From assembly GCF_004005495.1 (NCBI RefSeq), contig NZ_RZYA01000006.1, positions 124,001 to 188,000 on the forward strand: a DNA stretch of 64,000 nucleotides, written 5' to 3'. The stretch comes from Streptomyces antnestii (GTDB taxonomy: Bacteria > Actinomycetota > Actinomycetes > Streptomycetales > Streptomycetaceae). The translations under genes and the position numbers were made by a program. The stretch's first letter is position 1. Each line of letters begins with the position of its first letter. The notes beneath the pieces are model-generated. The model was not told where the DNA came from. It made no database searches and saw nothing but the letters and a program-made list of their open reading frames with translations. Of the stretch, positions 34,801 to 44,725 are shown piece after piece.

Positions 34801-34881
34801 CGCATGCGGCAGACGCACTCCCCCGGCGCCCCGCTCAAGGCCCTGCGCGCGAGCGGGCGGCTTCTTGCGTTCCCGTCGGGG

Positions 34882-36132
34882 TCAGCCCGTGACGACTTTG
34901 ATCGTCCAGGAGCCCGATTTCGTGCGGCCCTCGACCTCGACGCGGACGTTCTCGCCGGGCACCGTGAACGTCTCGCCCACCCGTACCGGCGCGTCCGCGA
35001 GCGGTGCGTAGACCGAGTCGCCCGCGCACGCCTCCGTATGGGGGTGCGCGTCGAGCACCTGGACCGGGCCGTCGCCGGAGGCGGAATCGCTGCGGACCCG
35101 GTAGACGAGCACCCCCTCGGAGCACGTCGCCGCGTCGTTGCCGTCGGCGCCGCGGGCCTCCAGGGCGATCGCGCTGTCACGCCCGGTGCGGACGACGGCG
35201 AGCTTCGCGCCGTCCCCCGTACCGAAGGCCGCCCGGGGCGCACCCGGCGTCGCGCCGGCTCGCGCGGGCGCGGTGCTCAGGGGTTCCAGCGTCAGCCGCC
35301 GGCTGCCGATACCCGTCACGCATCTGACCTGCCGCCGGCCCAGCCACCCCAGCTTCCACTTGTGCCAGCCGAAGAAGTCCGGCGCGAGCCCGAACTGGCT
35401 GCCCATGACGTCCCAGTCGCCGACGTAGGTGTCCCAGTCACCCTTGCCGTCGGCGGGCCGGTGGTACAGGTCCGGCAGGTCGAAGACGTGGCCCGTCTCG
35501 TGGGCCAGGACGTTGCGGTCGGGCGGGTGCCGCTCGAAGACGGTGACGACGCGCCGGATGTCCGTGCCGTCGGCCTGCATCGGCTGGTCGAAGTTGACCA
35601 CCTTCGTCGCGTCCGAGTCGACGCCGGGGGCGTCGGGGTCGGCGACGAAGTACACGATGTCGTACTTGCGGAAGTCGATGTGCGGGTCGGCCGTGGCGAG
35701 GGCGTCGCGCAGATAGGCGCTGCGGTGCTCGGTGTCCCAGTCACGCTGTATGGCGTACGAGGTCGAGGCGTGCGGCATGCGGAGCCAGCGGCGCTGCGGG
35801 TGCGGGACCAGGTGGAACTTCCCGTAGGAGGCCCGGTCGTAGAACTGGGTGGTGGCGGGGAAGTAGTCCGCGGTGAGTTCGTCGGGGGTGGTGATCGGCC
35901 GGGAGTCCGGGAAGGAGAGGAAGACCATCACCGCGTTGAGGGTCCTGAGCGGACGCGAATACGCGCCGTTCCAGGTGTCGAGACCCTCCGAGTGGTGGGC
36001 GGACGTGCGCTCCAGCGCGCAGGGGCCCGCATAGGGGGCGGCGACCGCGGGGCCCGCGACCAGGGATGTGGCGGCCAGAGCGGCGAGTGCGGTGAGGGCC
36101 GCGCCGGCGGAACGCAGGCGGTCTCTCTCCAC
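34882..36132 (-). CDS. Secreted zinc metalloprotease, M6 immune-inhibitor-A-like
   Basis: A 416-residue exported protease. A signal sequence (AGAALTALAALAATSLVAGPAVA) is followed by the catalytic domain. The zinc motif NVLAHETGHVFDLPDLY (HExxHxxxxxD) lies near residue 205, with DWDVMGS downstream as the Met-turn-like element seen in M6 peptidases. The C-terminal 150 residues form a beta-rich domain with paired Cys. GTG 36132 is a tentative start because it gives a short n-region; GGGGGA lies directly before it, closer than usual. Divergent from cdgA. Confidence 0.82.
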   Translation of the reverse strand: MERDRLRSAGAALTALAALAATSLVAGPAVAAPYAGPCALERTSAHHSEGLDTWNGAYSRPLRTLNAVMVFLSFPDSRPITTPDELTADYFPATTQFYDRASYGKFHLVPHPQRRWLRMPHASTSYAIQRDWDTEHRSAYLRDALATADPHIDFRKYDIVYFVADPDAPGVDSDATKVVNFDQPMQADGTDIRRVVTVFERHPPDRNVLAHETGHVFDLPDLYHRPADGKGDWDTYVGDWDVMGSQFGLAPDFFGWHKWKLGWLGRRQVRCVTGIGSRRLTLEPLSTAPARAGATPGAPRAAFGTGDGAKLAVVRTGRDSAIALEARGADGNDAATCSEGVLVYRVRSDSASGDGPVQVLDAHPHTEACAGDSVYAPLADAPVRVGETFTVPGENVRVEVEGRTKSGSWTIKVVTG

Positions 36133-36528
36133 TCCCCCGAGTGGCAGCGGACGCGGCAAGTCGACCTCCGGGATGGGTAACGCGGGACACCCAACCCAGA
36201 GTGTGGGGATTTGCGGTACTACGCCCTGTTTATCTGACCCGGGCGAGTGAGGCGGCGACACCCCGGTCGGTCACAGAACGTCACTTGCGATCGCGGCGCA
36301 CCACAAGCGGTGCAAGGCATGAGCAGAAACGATCTGCCGGATGGCCCTGGGTGCCGCCGAACCGGCGGATCGGGCGGCCAAGGCTGGATCGCGCCTCGGG
36401 GCTGGCTCTATGATCGGCACACTTTCCTGCGCGGGCCCGGCTGCGAAAGCCGTTCGCCACCCAGACTGTGATGACCCGGGAGCAACCCTCCCGGACCCCC
36501 GGAACGACTGCACCTGCGGGAGCGAGCG
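36133..36528. promoter_or_regulatory. Divergent regulatory region, protease gene and cdgA
   Basis: A 396-bp spacer without a credible gene. It contains AGTGA (36246-36250) and TCAC (36271-36274) plus TCACT (36281-36285), which could be half-sites for BldD, the known repressor of cdgA in S. coelicolor. The spacing is not decisive. A GGGAG ribosome site for cdgA is at 36518-36522. Confidence 0.4.
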
Positions 36529-38571
36529 GTGAGCGGAATGTCCGAAGGGCCGACGACAGCGGCCGGCGCGGCACCCGAATCCACCTGCCGTGCGGTCACG
36601 GAGAGTTCCGGAGCGGTGAGTTCCGCAGCGGTGAGTTCCGCAGCGGTGGCGGCGCCCCCGCACGCACCCACCCCCGACAGCGCGCGCACCGGCCAAGATG
36701 CCCGACCCCACGAAGCCCTGCCCCAGGACGCCCGCCCCCACGAGGCTCGCCCTCAGGACGCCCGCCCCCAGGACGCCCACCCCCACGATCCTCACCCCCA
36801 CGACACCCGCCCCCACGACGTGCTCGGTGTCGAGCCCCCTCCCCCGCCGGCCGCCCCACCCGCTCCCTACCTCTCGGCCTTCCTCGCCGCGCCCCTCGCC
36901 CTCGCCGTCGTGGACCGCCGGGGCCAGGTCGTCACCGCCAACGCGGCGCTCAGCGCGATGCTCGGCGCCGACGAACCCGCCGCGCTCGAAGGGCGCACCG
37001 CGGCCGAGCTGGTGGACCTGGCCTCCGACTCCCGCACCTGGCACAGCTACCGCGAGGTGCTGCGCGGCCGGCAGGCCCGGCTGACGTGCACCCGCCGGAT
37101 CAAGCACCCCGACGGGCACTCGCTGTGGATCCAGGTCACCGTCTCGCCCGTGCCCGGCGGCCGTACGGTGCTGCTCTCCCTCACCGACATCAGCGCCCGC
37201 CGTGAACTCCAGGCGCGGCTGCGCCACTTGCAGATGCACGACCCGGTGACCCGGCTGCCGAACCGCACGCTGTTCTTCGAGCGGCTCTCCGCCGCCCTTG
37301 AAGCGGGCGCGTACGACGGGGCGGGCACCGGCCGGATCGGCCTCTGCTATCTCGACCTGGACGGGTTCAAGGCGGTCAACGACACGCTCGGGCACGGCGT
37401 CGGGGACCGGCTGCTCGCCGCCGTCGCCGAGCGCCTCACGCGCTGCGCGGACCGGATCGGCTACGACAGGGGCGCGGTGGCCCCGCTGGTCGCCCGGCTC
37501 GGCGGCGACGAGTTCGCGCTGCTCGTGGAGGACTCGGCGGGTACGGAACAGCTCGCGGGCCTCGCCGACTCGGTGCTGCGCACGCTCCAGGAACCGTTCG
37601 ACCTGTCGGGGCAGCGGCTCGCCGTGTCGGCGTCCATCGGGGTCGTGGAGCGGCACATGGAGGGCACGACGGCGACGGGTCTGATGCAGGCCGCGGACAC
37701 CACGCTGTACTGGGCGAAGGCCGACGGCAAGGCGCGCTGGACGCTCTTCGACCCGGAGCGCAACGCGCACCGGATGACCCGGCAGGCCCTGTCGTCCGGC
37801 CTGCGTCCGGCGGTGGAGCGGGGCGAGTTCGTCCTGGAGTACCAGCCGCTGGTGAATCTGGGCGACGGGGTGCTGCGCGGCGTCGAGGCGCTGGTGCGCT
37901 GGGACCACCCGCAGTTCGGCATGCTGTCGCCGAATCGGTTCATCGGACTGGCGGAGGAGGACGGCTCGATCGTGCAGCTGGGCCGGTGGATCCTGCGCAC
38001 GGCGTGCCGGCAGGCGAGGGCCTGGCAGCTGCAGCACCCGGAGGCGCCGCCGGTCTACGTGAGCGTGAACGTGGCGGTGCGCCAGGTGTGGGACTCGGAC
38101 CTGGTGGCGGATGTCGCCGAGGTCCTCGCGGAGACCGGACTCCCGCCGGAACTCCTCCAGTTGGAGCTGACCGAGTCGGCGGTGATGGGCTCGGCGGGCC
38201 GCCCTCTCCAGGCCCTGCAGTCGCTGAGCGACATGGGCGTGCACATCGCCATCGACGACTTCGGCACCGGCTACTCGAACCTCGCCTACCTGAGCCGGCT
38301 CCCGGTGTCGGTCCTGAAGCTGGACGGCTCGTTCGTGCGCGGCTTCCAGTACGACGACGGGGGCGAGCACGCGACGCCCGCGGACGCCGTGATCGTCGAG
38401 GCGATGGTGCAGCTCGCACACCGGCTCGGGCTCACAGTGACCGCCGAGTGCGTGGAGACGGCGGCGCAGGCGGCGCGGCTGCGCCAGATCGGCTGCGACA
38501 CGGGCCAGGGCTGGCTGTACTCGCGGCCGGTGGCGCCGGATCGTATCTCCGCGCTGCTGACGACTTCCTGA
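36529..38571 (+). CDS. cdgA: PAS-GGDEF-EAL protein of c-di-GMP metabolism
   Basis: A 680-residue signalling enzyme. After a 115-residue low-complexity N-terminus come a PAS domain (about 115-225), a GGDEF domain (about 235-405; intact RLGGDEFALL, so diguanylate cyclase activity is possible) and an EAL domain (about 420-675; GVEALVRW, LELTESAVM, IDDFGTGYSNLAYL, VKLDGSFV-like LKLDGSFV). The N-terminus contains imperfect (Q/E)DARPH/PHDxHPHD repeats from a slippage-prone C-rich tract (about 36700-36830) and three 15-nt GAGTTCCGCAGCGGT units. It corresponds in architecture to S. coelicolor CdgA, whose level controls development. No transmembrane segment is predicted. Confidence 0.9.
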   Translation: MSGMSEGPTTAAGAAPESTCRAVTESSGAVSSAAVSSAAVAAPPHAPTPDSARTGQDARPHEALPQDARPHEARPQDARPQDAHPHDPHPHDTRPHDVLGVEPPPPPAAPPAPYLSAFLAAPLALAVVDRRGQVVTANAALSAMLGADEPAALEGRTAAELVDLASDSRTWHSYREVLRGRQARLTCTRRIKHPDGHSLWIQVTVSPVPGGRTVLLSLTDISARRELQARLRHLQMHDPVTRLPNRTLFFERLSAALEAGAYDGAGTGRIGLCYLDLDGFKAVNDTLGHGVGDRLLAAVAERLTRCADRIGYDRGAVAPLVARLGGDEFALLVEDSAGTEQLAGLADSVLRTLQEPFDLSGQRLAVSASIGVVERHMEGTTATGLMQAADTTLYWAKADGKARWTLFDPERNAHRMTRQALSSGLRPAVERGEFVLEYQPLVNLGDGVLRGVEALVRWDHPQFGMLSPNRFIGLAEEDGSIVQLGRWILRTACRQARAWQLQHPEAPPVYVSVNVAVRQVWDSDLVADVAEVLAETGLPPELLQLELTESAVMGSAGRPLQALQSLSDMGVHIAIDDFGTGYSNLAYLSRLPVSVLKLDGSFVRGFQYDDGGEHATPADAVIVEAMVQLAHRLGLTVTAECVETAAQAARLRQIGCDTGQGWLYSRPVAPDRISALLTTS

Positions 38572-38611
38572 CGGCTTGCCGATGGCTGCCTGACGGCTGC
38601 TTCCCGACGGC

Positions 38612-39700
<1,089 letters not shown>

Positions 39701-39797
39701 GGAGTCCTCCTGTAAGTACGGTGCTGTGTGCGTCGAGACTTAACGGAGGATGGCTCCGCTTTATTCCCCCGCTTTACTCCCCCGCCGGAGGGACCCG

Positions 39798-39839
39798 TCG
39801 CACCGTCACTCATCGCACCTGCACTCATCGCACCTGCAC
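39798..39839 (-). repeat. 15-bp tandem duplication carrying a stop codon
   Basis: TCATCGCACCTGCAC occurs twice without spacer (39810-39824 and 39825-39839), with a degenerate third unit before it (39798-39809). On the minus strand each unit reads GTGCAGGTGCGATGA, that is Val-Gln-Val-Arg-stop in the frame of the gene ending at 39825. Confidence 0.92.
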
Positions 39840-40559
39840 GATCGGCTCCTTCGTGAAGAGCGCGCCGAGGGCCGGCGCGTTCACCCGCCGCCCCGCGAGC
39901 CGCAGCGCCTCCCACACGGTGACCTGGTTGGCCGTCAGGACCGGCTTGCCGAGTTCCTCCTCCAGGTCACGGACGTAGGCCGCCGTGTGCAGGGCCGTGT
40001 CCGGGAGGAGTACCGCCTGCGCGTCCGGGTGGTCACCCGCCTCGGCCAGCGCCCGCACCTCGGGCCACCCCCACGTACCGACCTCGGCCGCCGTGATGAT
40101 GCCGCTGCCGCGCACCGAGACGACCTCGACGCCCGCGGCCTTCAGGAACGCGCAGAAGTGGGCCGCGACGTCCTCCGGGTACGTCGCCGCGATCGCGACC
40201 CCACTCGCTCCGACCTCCCGTACGGCGTGGGCGAAGGCGAACGACGTGCTGGAGGCCGGCAGGCCCGCGGCCCTGGCCAGCTCCCGCACCTGTTCGTGCG
40301 CGCCCTCCCAGCCCCGGACGAAGCTGCCGCTGGTGCACGCCCAGACGACCGCCTCGGCGCCGGAGAGCCGCAGCTCCTCGACCCCGGCGGCGAGCCGCTC
40401 CGGGGAGCCCATCTCGATCAGCGCGTCCACGCGGTGCGCGTCCTCACCGATGTCGGTGTGGACGAGCGGCAGCCTGACGTCGCTGTCGATCAGCATTTCG
40501 ATACGTGGATAGTCGTCCTCGGCCGAGTGTCCCGGGTAGAGAAATCCGACTGCGGTCAT
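39825..40559 (-). CDS. Maleate isomerase/Asp-Glu racemase family protein lacking the second Cys
   Basis: A 244-residue member of the maleate cis-trans isomerase / arylmalonate decarboxylase family. The first catalytic cysteine is in VVWACTSGSFVRGW near residue 75. At the place of the second catalytic cysteine it reads AVLLPDTALHT near residue 190, so the two-Cys isomerase mechanism is not possible and a decarboxylase-like or other reaction is likelier. ATG 40559 overlaps the stop of the paralogous gene (ATGA) with GGAAGGG upstream, so the pair is co-translated and may form a heteromer. Confidence 0.82.
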   Translation of the reverse strand: MTAVGFLYPGHSAEDDYPRIEMLIDSDVRLPLVHTDIGEDAHRVDALIEMGSPERLAAGVEELRLSGAEAVVWACTSGSFVRGWEGAHEQVRELARAAGLPASSTSFAFAHAVREVGASGVAIAATYPEDVAAHFCAFLKAAGVEVVSVRGSGIITAAEVGTWGWPEVRALAEAGDHPDAQAVLLPDTALHTAAYVRDLEEELGKPVLTANQVTVWEALRLAGRRVNAPALGALFTKEPIVQVR

Positions 40560-41374
40560 GCCCACCCTTCCTGTTCTTCCGGCAGTTCACCGACCGGTTC
40601 CTGCGGCGGCCCCGGCAGCTCACGGGCCGGCCAGTGCCGGGCCGATTCGTCGAGCAGCGCCTGATAGGGCCCCACGGCACGGGTACCCACCCTGCGCAGC
40701 GCCGCCCACACGGTGACCTGATTGGCCGAGATCACCGGCATCCGCAGCTCGGCCTCCAGCTGCGGGATGACGTCGTACGTCGGCAGGTTGGTGCAGCTGA
40801 TGAACAGCGCGTCGGCGTGCCGGCGCGCTGCGTCCCTGGCCATGTCTGCCACGTCCCGGTACGGGACCTTCCAGATGTGCCGGGTCAGTCCGAGGAAGGC
40901 CCGGCCCGTGACGGTGATGCCCGCCTCGGCCAGATACTCCTCGAGGGACTCGGTCACCGACCGCGTGTACGGGGTGACCAGGGCGATCCGGCGGGCGCCC
41001 AGCTCTTCGAGGGCTTCCAGGAGCGCGCCCGACGTGGTGACGGAGGGGCGCTCGCCGGAACGGAACATGGCCTCGCACATGGCGCGTTCACCGGCGATGC
41101 CGCCGACGAAGCTGCCCGAGGTGCAGGCGTACGCGATGACCTCGGGTTCGGCGGCGCCGAGCGCGCGTACCGCCTCCCCCAGGGTCTCGTGCTCACTCAC
41201 CAGACGGGCCAGGTCGAGGCTGACCTCGACGGGCACGTACGGAGTACGGGTGAGGTGCAGCGACACCTCGTCGGGGACCCAGCGCCACAGCTCGCGGTCG
41301 AGGGCGAAGTCGAAGGGTGCGACGACACCGACACCGCGTTGAGGGTGCGGTCCGCCAAGGAAGGAGACGTCCAT
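40556..41374 (-). CDS. Maleate cis-trans isomerase family protein with both cysteines
   Basis: A 272-residue paralogue of its downstream neighbour. Both catalytic cysteines are present: VIAYACTSGSFVGG near residue 83 and ALFISCTNLPTYDVIP near residue 200, as in maleate isomerase. The end shares ISANQVTVWAALRR with ANQVTVWEALRL of the neighbour. It probably isomerises or racemises a dicarboxylic intermediate of the module encoded around it. It is divergent from the dehydrogenase gene across a 286-bp spacer (41375-41660) in which I see no gene. Confidence 0.85.
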   Translation of the reverse strand: MDVSFLGGPHPQRGVGVVAPFDFALDRELWRWVPDEVSLHLTRTPYVPVEVSLDLARLVSEHETLGEAVRALGAAEPEVIAYACTSGSFVGGIAGERAMCEAMFRSGERPSVTTSGALLEALEELGARRIALVTPYTRSVTESLEEYLAEAGITVTGRAFLGLTRHIWKVPYRDVADMARDAARRHADALFISCTNLPTYDVIPQLEAELRMPVISANQVTVWAALRRVGTRAVGPYQALLDESARHWPARELPGPPQEPVGELPEEQEGWA

Positions 41375-41660
41375 GGGCAGGCCCCAAGTCTCTGAGGACG
41401 TACGAGACGATGCAGCGGAGAGCCGGCCGGCGGCCGGGACGTCGGGACAGGGGCGGGCGACGGAAACGTGCCTCTGCGGGCGACGAAAACGTGCCTCTGT
41501 TGACGAAGGTAGGTTCGGGTGCCAGCGTGGTCAATCCGCACTTTTTCCGACTACTGAAGCGGACACTTGTTGCGAACCGGTTTCTGCCGATGACCGGCCC
41601 CGTGACCAGCCGAAGTCCCGCCCTCCCGGCCCTGCACCCGGCCCGACGACCGGAGCGAAC

Positions 41661-42608
41661 GTGCCCGAAGTGACCCTGCTGGTACTCGACGACGACCCCC
41701 CGCCGCGCCTCGGCAGACTCACCGGACGGGCGCGCGTCGTGCACGCCGACGAGTCGACGCTCGCCGGACTGCTCCCCTCCGCCGACGTGCTCCTCGTCTG
41801 GGACTTCCTGTCCGACGCGGTGCGCCTCGCGTGGCCGGGCGAGGGACCCCGGCCGCGCTGGGTGCACACCGCGAGCGCGGGCGTCGACCGGCTGATGTGC
41901 CCGGAACTCGCCGCGTCGGACACGGTCGTGACGAACGCGCGGGGCGTCTTCGACCAGCCGATCGCCGAATACGTCGGCGCGCTCGTCCTGGCCATGGCCA
42001 AGGACCTGCCGCGCACGCTCGCACTGCAGAGCGAGCGGGTGTGGCGCCACCGGGAGACGCAGCGTGTGGCGGGCACCCGGGCCTGTGTGGTGGGTTCGGG
42101 GCCGATCGGGCGGGCGATCGCGGCGACGCTGAAGGCGCTCGGGATCACGACGGCCCTTGTCGGCCGCACCGCGCGGGCCGGTGTCCACGGACCCGCGGAC
42201 CTCGGCCGGCTGATGGCCCGCGCGGACTGGGTGGTGTGCGCGGCGCCGCTGACCGACGACACGCGGGGCATGTTCGACGCGCGGCTCTTCGGGATGATGC
42301 AGCCGTCCGCCCGCTTCATCAACGTGGGCCGGGGACAGCTCGTCGTCGAGGACGATCTCGCCGAGGCGCTGGCCAAGCGGTGGATCGCGGGGGCGGCACT
42401 GGACGTCTTCGAGCACGAGCCGCTGCCCGCCGAGAGTGCCCTGTGGGACGCGCCTGGGCTGATCGTGTCCCCCCACATGAGTGGCGACATCGTCGGCTGG
42501 CGGGACGAACTGTCGCGCCAGTTCGTGGAGTTCTTCGAGAAATGGGAGTCCGGTGAGCCGCTTCCGAACGTGGTCGACAAGAAACGTGGGTATGTCCCCG
42601 GACACTGA
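41661..42608 (+). CDS. D-isomer-specific 2-hydroxyacid dehydrogenase
   Basis: A 315-residue NAD(P)-dependent dehydrogenase. The Rossmann loop is ACVVGSGPIGRAIAATL near residue 142. The catalytic Arg is in FINVGRGQLV near 220, the Glu in LDVFEHEPLP near 250, and the His in IVSPHMSGD near 270. It would reduce a 2-keto acid or oxidise a 2-hydroxy acid. GTG 41661 has GGAG 5 nt upstream; the longer in-frame extension is rejected because it lacks family similarity. An amidase gene follows 43 nt later on the same strand, suggesting an operon. Confidence 0.9.
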   Translation: MPEVTLLVLDDDPPPRLGRLTGRARVVHADESTLAGLLPSADVLLVWDFLSDAVRLAWPGEGPRPRWVHTASAGVDRLMCPELAASDTVVTNARGVFDQPIAEYVGALVLAMAKDLPRTLALQSERVWRHRETQRVAGTRACVVGSGPIGRAIAATLKALGITTALVGRTARAGVHGPADLGRLMARADWVVCAAPLTDDTRGMFDARLFGMMQPSARFINVGRGQLVVEDDLAEALAKRWIAGAALDVFEHEPLPAESALWDAPGLIVSPHMSGDIVGWRDELSRQFVEFFEKWESGEPLPNVVDKKRGYVPGH

Positions 42609-42651
42609 CCCATCTGCACGATCACGTCCCGGATCGACCTGAGGAGAGCGG

Positions 42652-44061
42652 ATGACCGACCTCACCGAGCTGACCGCGGAAGCGCTCGTCGACGGCTATC
42701 GCAAGGGCGAGTTCAGCCCGGTCGACGCCACGCGGGCCGTCCTGCGCCGCATCGAGGAGGTGGACCCCGCGGTCAACGCGTTCGTGCGGCTGGCCACCGA
42801 CGCCGCGTCCGCCCTCGGGCAGGCGGAGGCGAGCGCGGGGCGCTGGCGCAGAGGTGAGCCGCAGGGCCTGGTGGACGGGGTCCCGGTGTCGGTGAAGGAC
42901 ATCCTGCTGCTGCGCGGGGGGCCGACGCTGCGCGGCTCGCGCACGGTGCGGGCCGAGGGCGCGTGGGACGAGGACGCGCCGTCCGTGGCGCGCCTGCGCG
43001 AGCACGGCGCGGTGTTCGTGGGCCGTACGACGACACCGGAGTTCGGCTGGAAGGGCGTCACGGACTCGCCGCTGTCGGGCGTGACCCGCAATCCGTACGA
43101 CGTCTCGCGCACCTCGGGCGGGTCGAGCGGCGGCAGCGCGGCGGCGGTGGCGCTCGGTGCGGGGCCTCTATCGCTCGGCACGGACGGCGGCGGCTCGGTG
43201 CGGATCCCGGCGTCCTTCTGCGGGATCTTCGGGCTCAAGCCGACGTACGGGCGGGTGCCGCTCTTTCCGGCGTCGGCGTTCGGGACGCTCTCGCACGTGG
43301 GGCCGATGACGCGGAACGCGGCCGACGCGGCGCTGATGATGGACGTGATCACCGGGGCGGACTGGCGTGACTGGTCGCAGCTCGGGCCGGTCGAGGGCAG
43401 TTTCCGGGACGGCCTTCGGGGCGGCGTGCGGGGCCTTCGGGTCGCCTTCTCGCCGTCGTTCGGCGGGCAGGTCGCGGTGCGGCCGGCGGTCGCGGCGGCG
43501 GTCCGCAGGGCGGTGGAGGGCCTTGCGGGGCTCGGGGCGTACGTCGAGGAGGCCGATCCGGACGTCACGGATCCGGTGGAGGCGTTCCACACGCTGTGGT
43601 TCAGCGGGGCGGCGCGGGTGACGCAGCATCTCTCGCCCGCGCAGCGCGCCCTGCTCGATCCGGGGCTGCGCGAGATCTGCGCGCAGGGGTCCGGGTACAG
43701 CGCGCTCGCCTATCTCGCGGCGGTCGACGTGCGGGCGGAGCTCGGGCGGCGGATGGGCCGGTTCCACACGGCGTACGACCTGCTGGTGACGCCGACGCTG
43801 CCGCTGACCGCGTTCGAGGCGGGGGCCGAGGTGCCGGCGGGGTCGGGGCTCCGGCGCTGGACGGGCTGGACCCCGTTCACGTACCCGTTCAACATGACGC
43901 AGCAGCCGGCGGCCACCGTGCCCGTGGGCACGGACGCGGACGGGCTGCCGATCGGCCTGCAGATCGTGGGTGCGCGGCACGCGGACGCGCTGGTCCTGCG
44001 CGCCGCGCACACCCTGTACGAGGCGGGGATCGCGGGAATTCCCGGGCCTACGCTCGGCTGA
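42652..44061 (+). CDS. Amidase signature family enzyme
   Basis: A 469-residue amidohydrolase with the Ser-cisSer-Lys triad: Lys in [13 protein letters not shown] near residue 82, and the two serines in [17 protein letters not shown] near 157-162 and the [16 protein letters not shown] glycine-serine loop near 180. It hydrolyses a C-N amide bond and releases ammonia or an amine. The position beside maleate-isomerase-like enzymes and an importer suggests catabolism of an imported amide. A gatA role is unlikely because gatC and gatB are absent. The 3' end is tandemly repeated. Confidence 0.9.
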   Translation: MTDLTELTAEALVDGYRKGEFSPVDATRAVLRRIEEVDPAVNAFVRLATDAASALGQAEASAGRWRRGEPQGLVDGVPVSVKDILLLRGGPTLRGSRTVRAEGAWDEDAPSVARLREHGAVFVGRTTTPEFGWKGVTDSPLSGVTRNPYDVSRTSGGSSGGSAAAVALGAGPLSLGTDGGGSVRIPASFCGIFGLKPTYGRVPLFPASAFGTLSHVGPMTRNAADAALMMDVITGADWRDWSQLGPVEGSFRDGLRGGVRGLRVAFSPSFGGQVAVRPAVAAAVRRAVEGLAGLGAYVEEADPDVTDPVEAFHTLWFSGAARVTQHLSPAQRALLDPGLREICAQGSGYSALAYLAAVDVRAELGRRMGRFHTAYDLLVTPTLPLTAFEAGAEVPAGSGLRRWTGWTPFTYPFNMTQQPAATVPVGTDADGLPIGLQIVGARHADALVLRAAHTLYEAGIAGIPGPTLG

Positions 44062-44136
44062 ACCCGGGCATCCCCGGGGCCTGCGCTCGCCTGAACCCGG
44101 GCATTGCCGTCGCGCCTAAGCTCGCCTGAAATTGAG
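44047..44136 (+). repeat. 33-35 bp tandem repeat of the amidase 3' end
   Basis: Units start at 44047, 44080 and 44115. Each contains GCTCG(G/C)CTGAA; the TGA of unit 1 is the amidase stop. Unit 3 overlaps the last codons of the convergent gene ending at 44116. Confidence 0.88.
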
Positions 44137-44625
44137 CGTTTCCCCCAGCGCGCCCGCGCGCCACAGGTCCTGGCAGGCCTCGGCCATCCGGTCGAGGCCT
44201 TCCACGACCTGGCCCCAGACGATGCCGGGGACCCAGCCCACGTCGCCGTTGAGCAGCAGGTTGTTGCGCTCGTAGAAGAGCGCCAGGTCGACCACGGTGG
44301 CCCCGGCCCGCAGGTCGGCCCCTTCCTCGTAGCCGTAGGACGGCGTGCCGAGCTGTGTCCCGTTGAAGGAGAAGTAGCAGAGGTCGCCGGGGATGGGGGT
44401 GATCGTCGGGTTCTCCAGGGGCGGTTCACGGTCCGCGAACGCCTGGAAGAGGGCGTAGATCTCGTTGCGCGCGTACTTCGCGTGGTAGACGTCCGAGCCC
44501 AGCGGAAGCGCCTCCCACACCGCCGCACAGGTCAGCGGAGCGCGGTCGTCGAGCAGCTTTGCCGTGCACTGAACTCCCCGCTTGGCGAGGGAGACTTCGA
44601 TGTATCGGTCGGCCATGCCCTCCAT
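44116..44625 (-). CDS. DUF3830-type protein
   Basis: A 169-residue soluble protein resembling the DUF3830 family (cyclophilin-like fold suspected in the family). Conserved-looking parts are CTAKLLDDRAPLTCAAVWEALPL, HAKYARNEIYALFQAF, PGDLCYFSFNGTQLG and NGDVGWVPGIVWGQVVEGL. ATG 44625 has AGGGG 6 nt upstream. Members often sit beside amidases, Asp/Glu racemases and importers, as here. No catalytic role is known to me. Confidence 0.75.
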   Translation of the reverse strand: MEGMADRYIEVSLAKRGVQCTAKLLDDRAPLTCAAVWEALPLGSDVYHAKYARNEIYALFQAFADREPPLENPTITPIPGDLCYFSFNGTQLGTPSYGYEEGADLRAGATVVDLALFYERNNLLLNGDVGWVPGIVWGQVVEGLDRMAEACQDLWRAGALGETLNFRRA

Positions 44626-44725
44626 GTTCGACCCCTTGCTCCCCCTCGGGTCAAGGGCGCCCCGCCCGCAACAGGGGCTTGAACTGACGGGCATAGGTTG
44701 TGTCGAGCCGGGTAGCCGCGCGCCC

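Noticed and set aside
34531..34881. Integrated genetic element at tRNA-Lys
   Set aside because: Only about 65 bp lie between the duplicated modules, with no integrase or cargo.
36246..36285. BldD operator upstream of cdgA
   Set aside because: The AGTGA/TCAC half-sites are short and spacing does not match well enough to annotate as a feature of its own.
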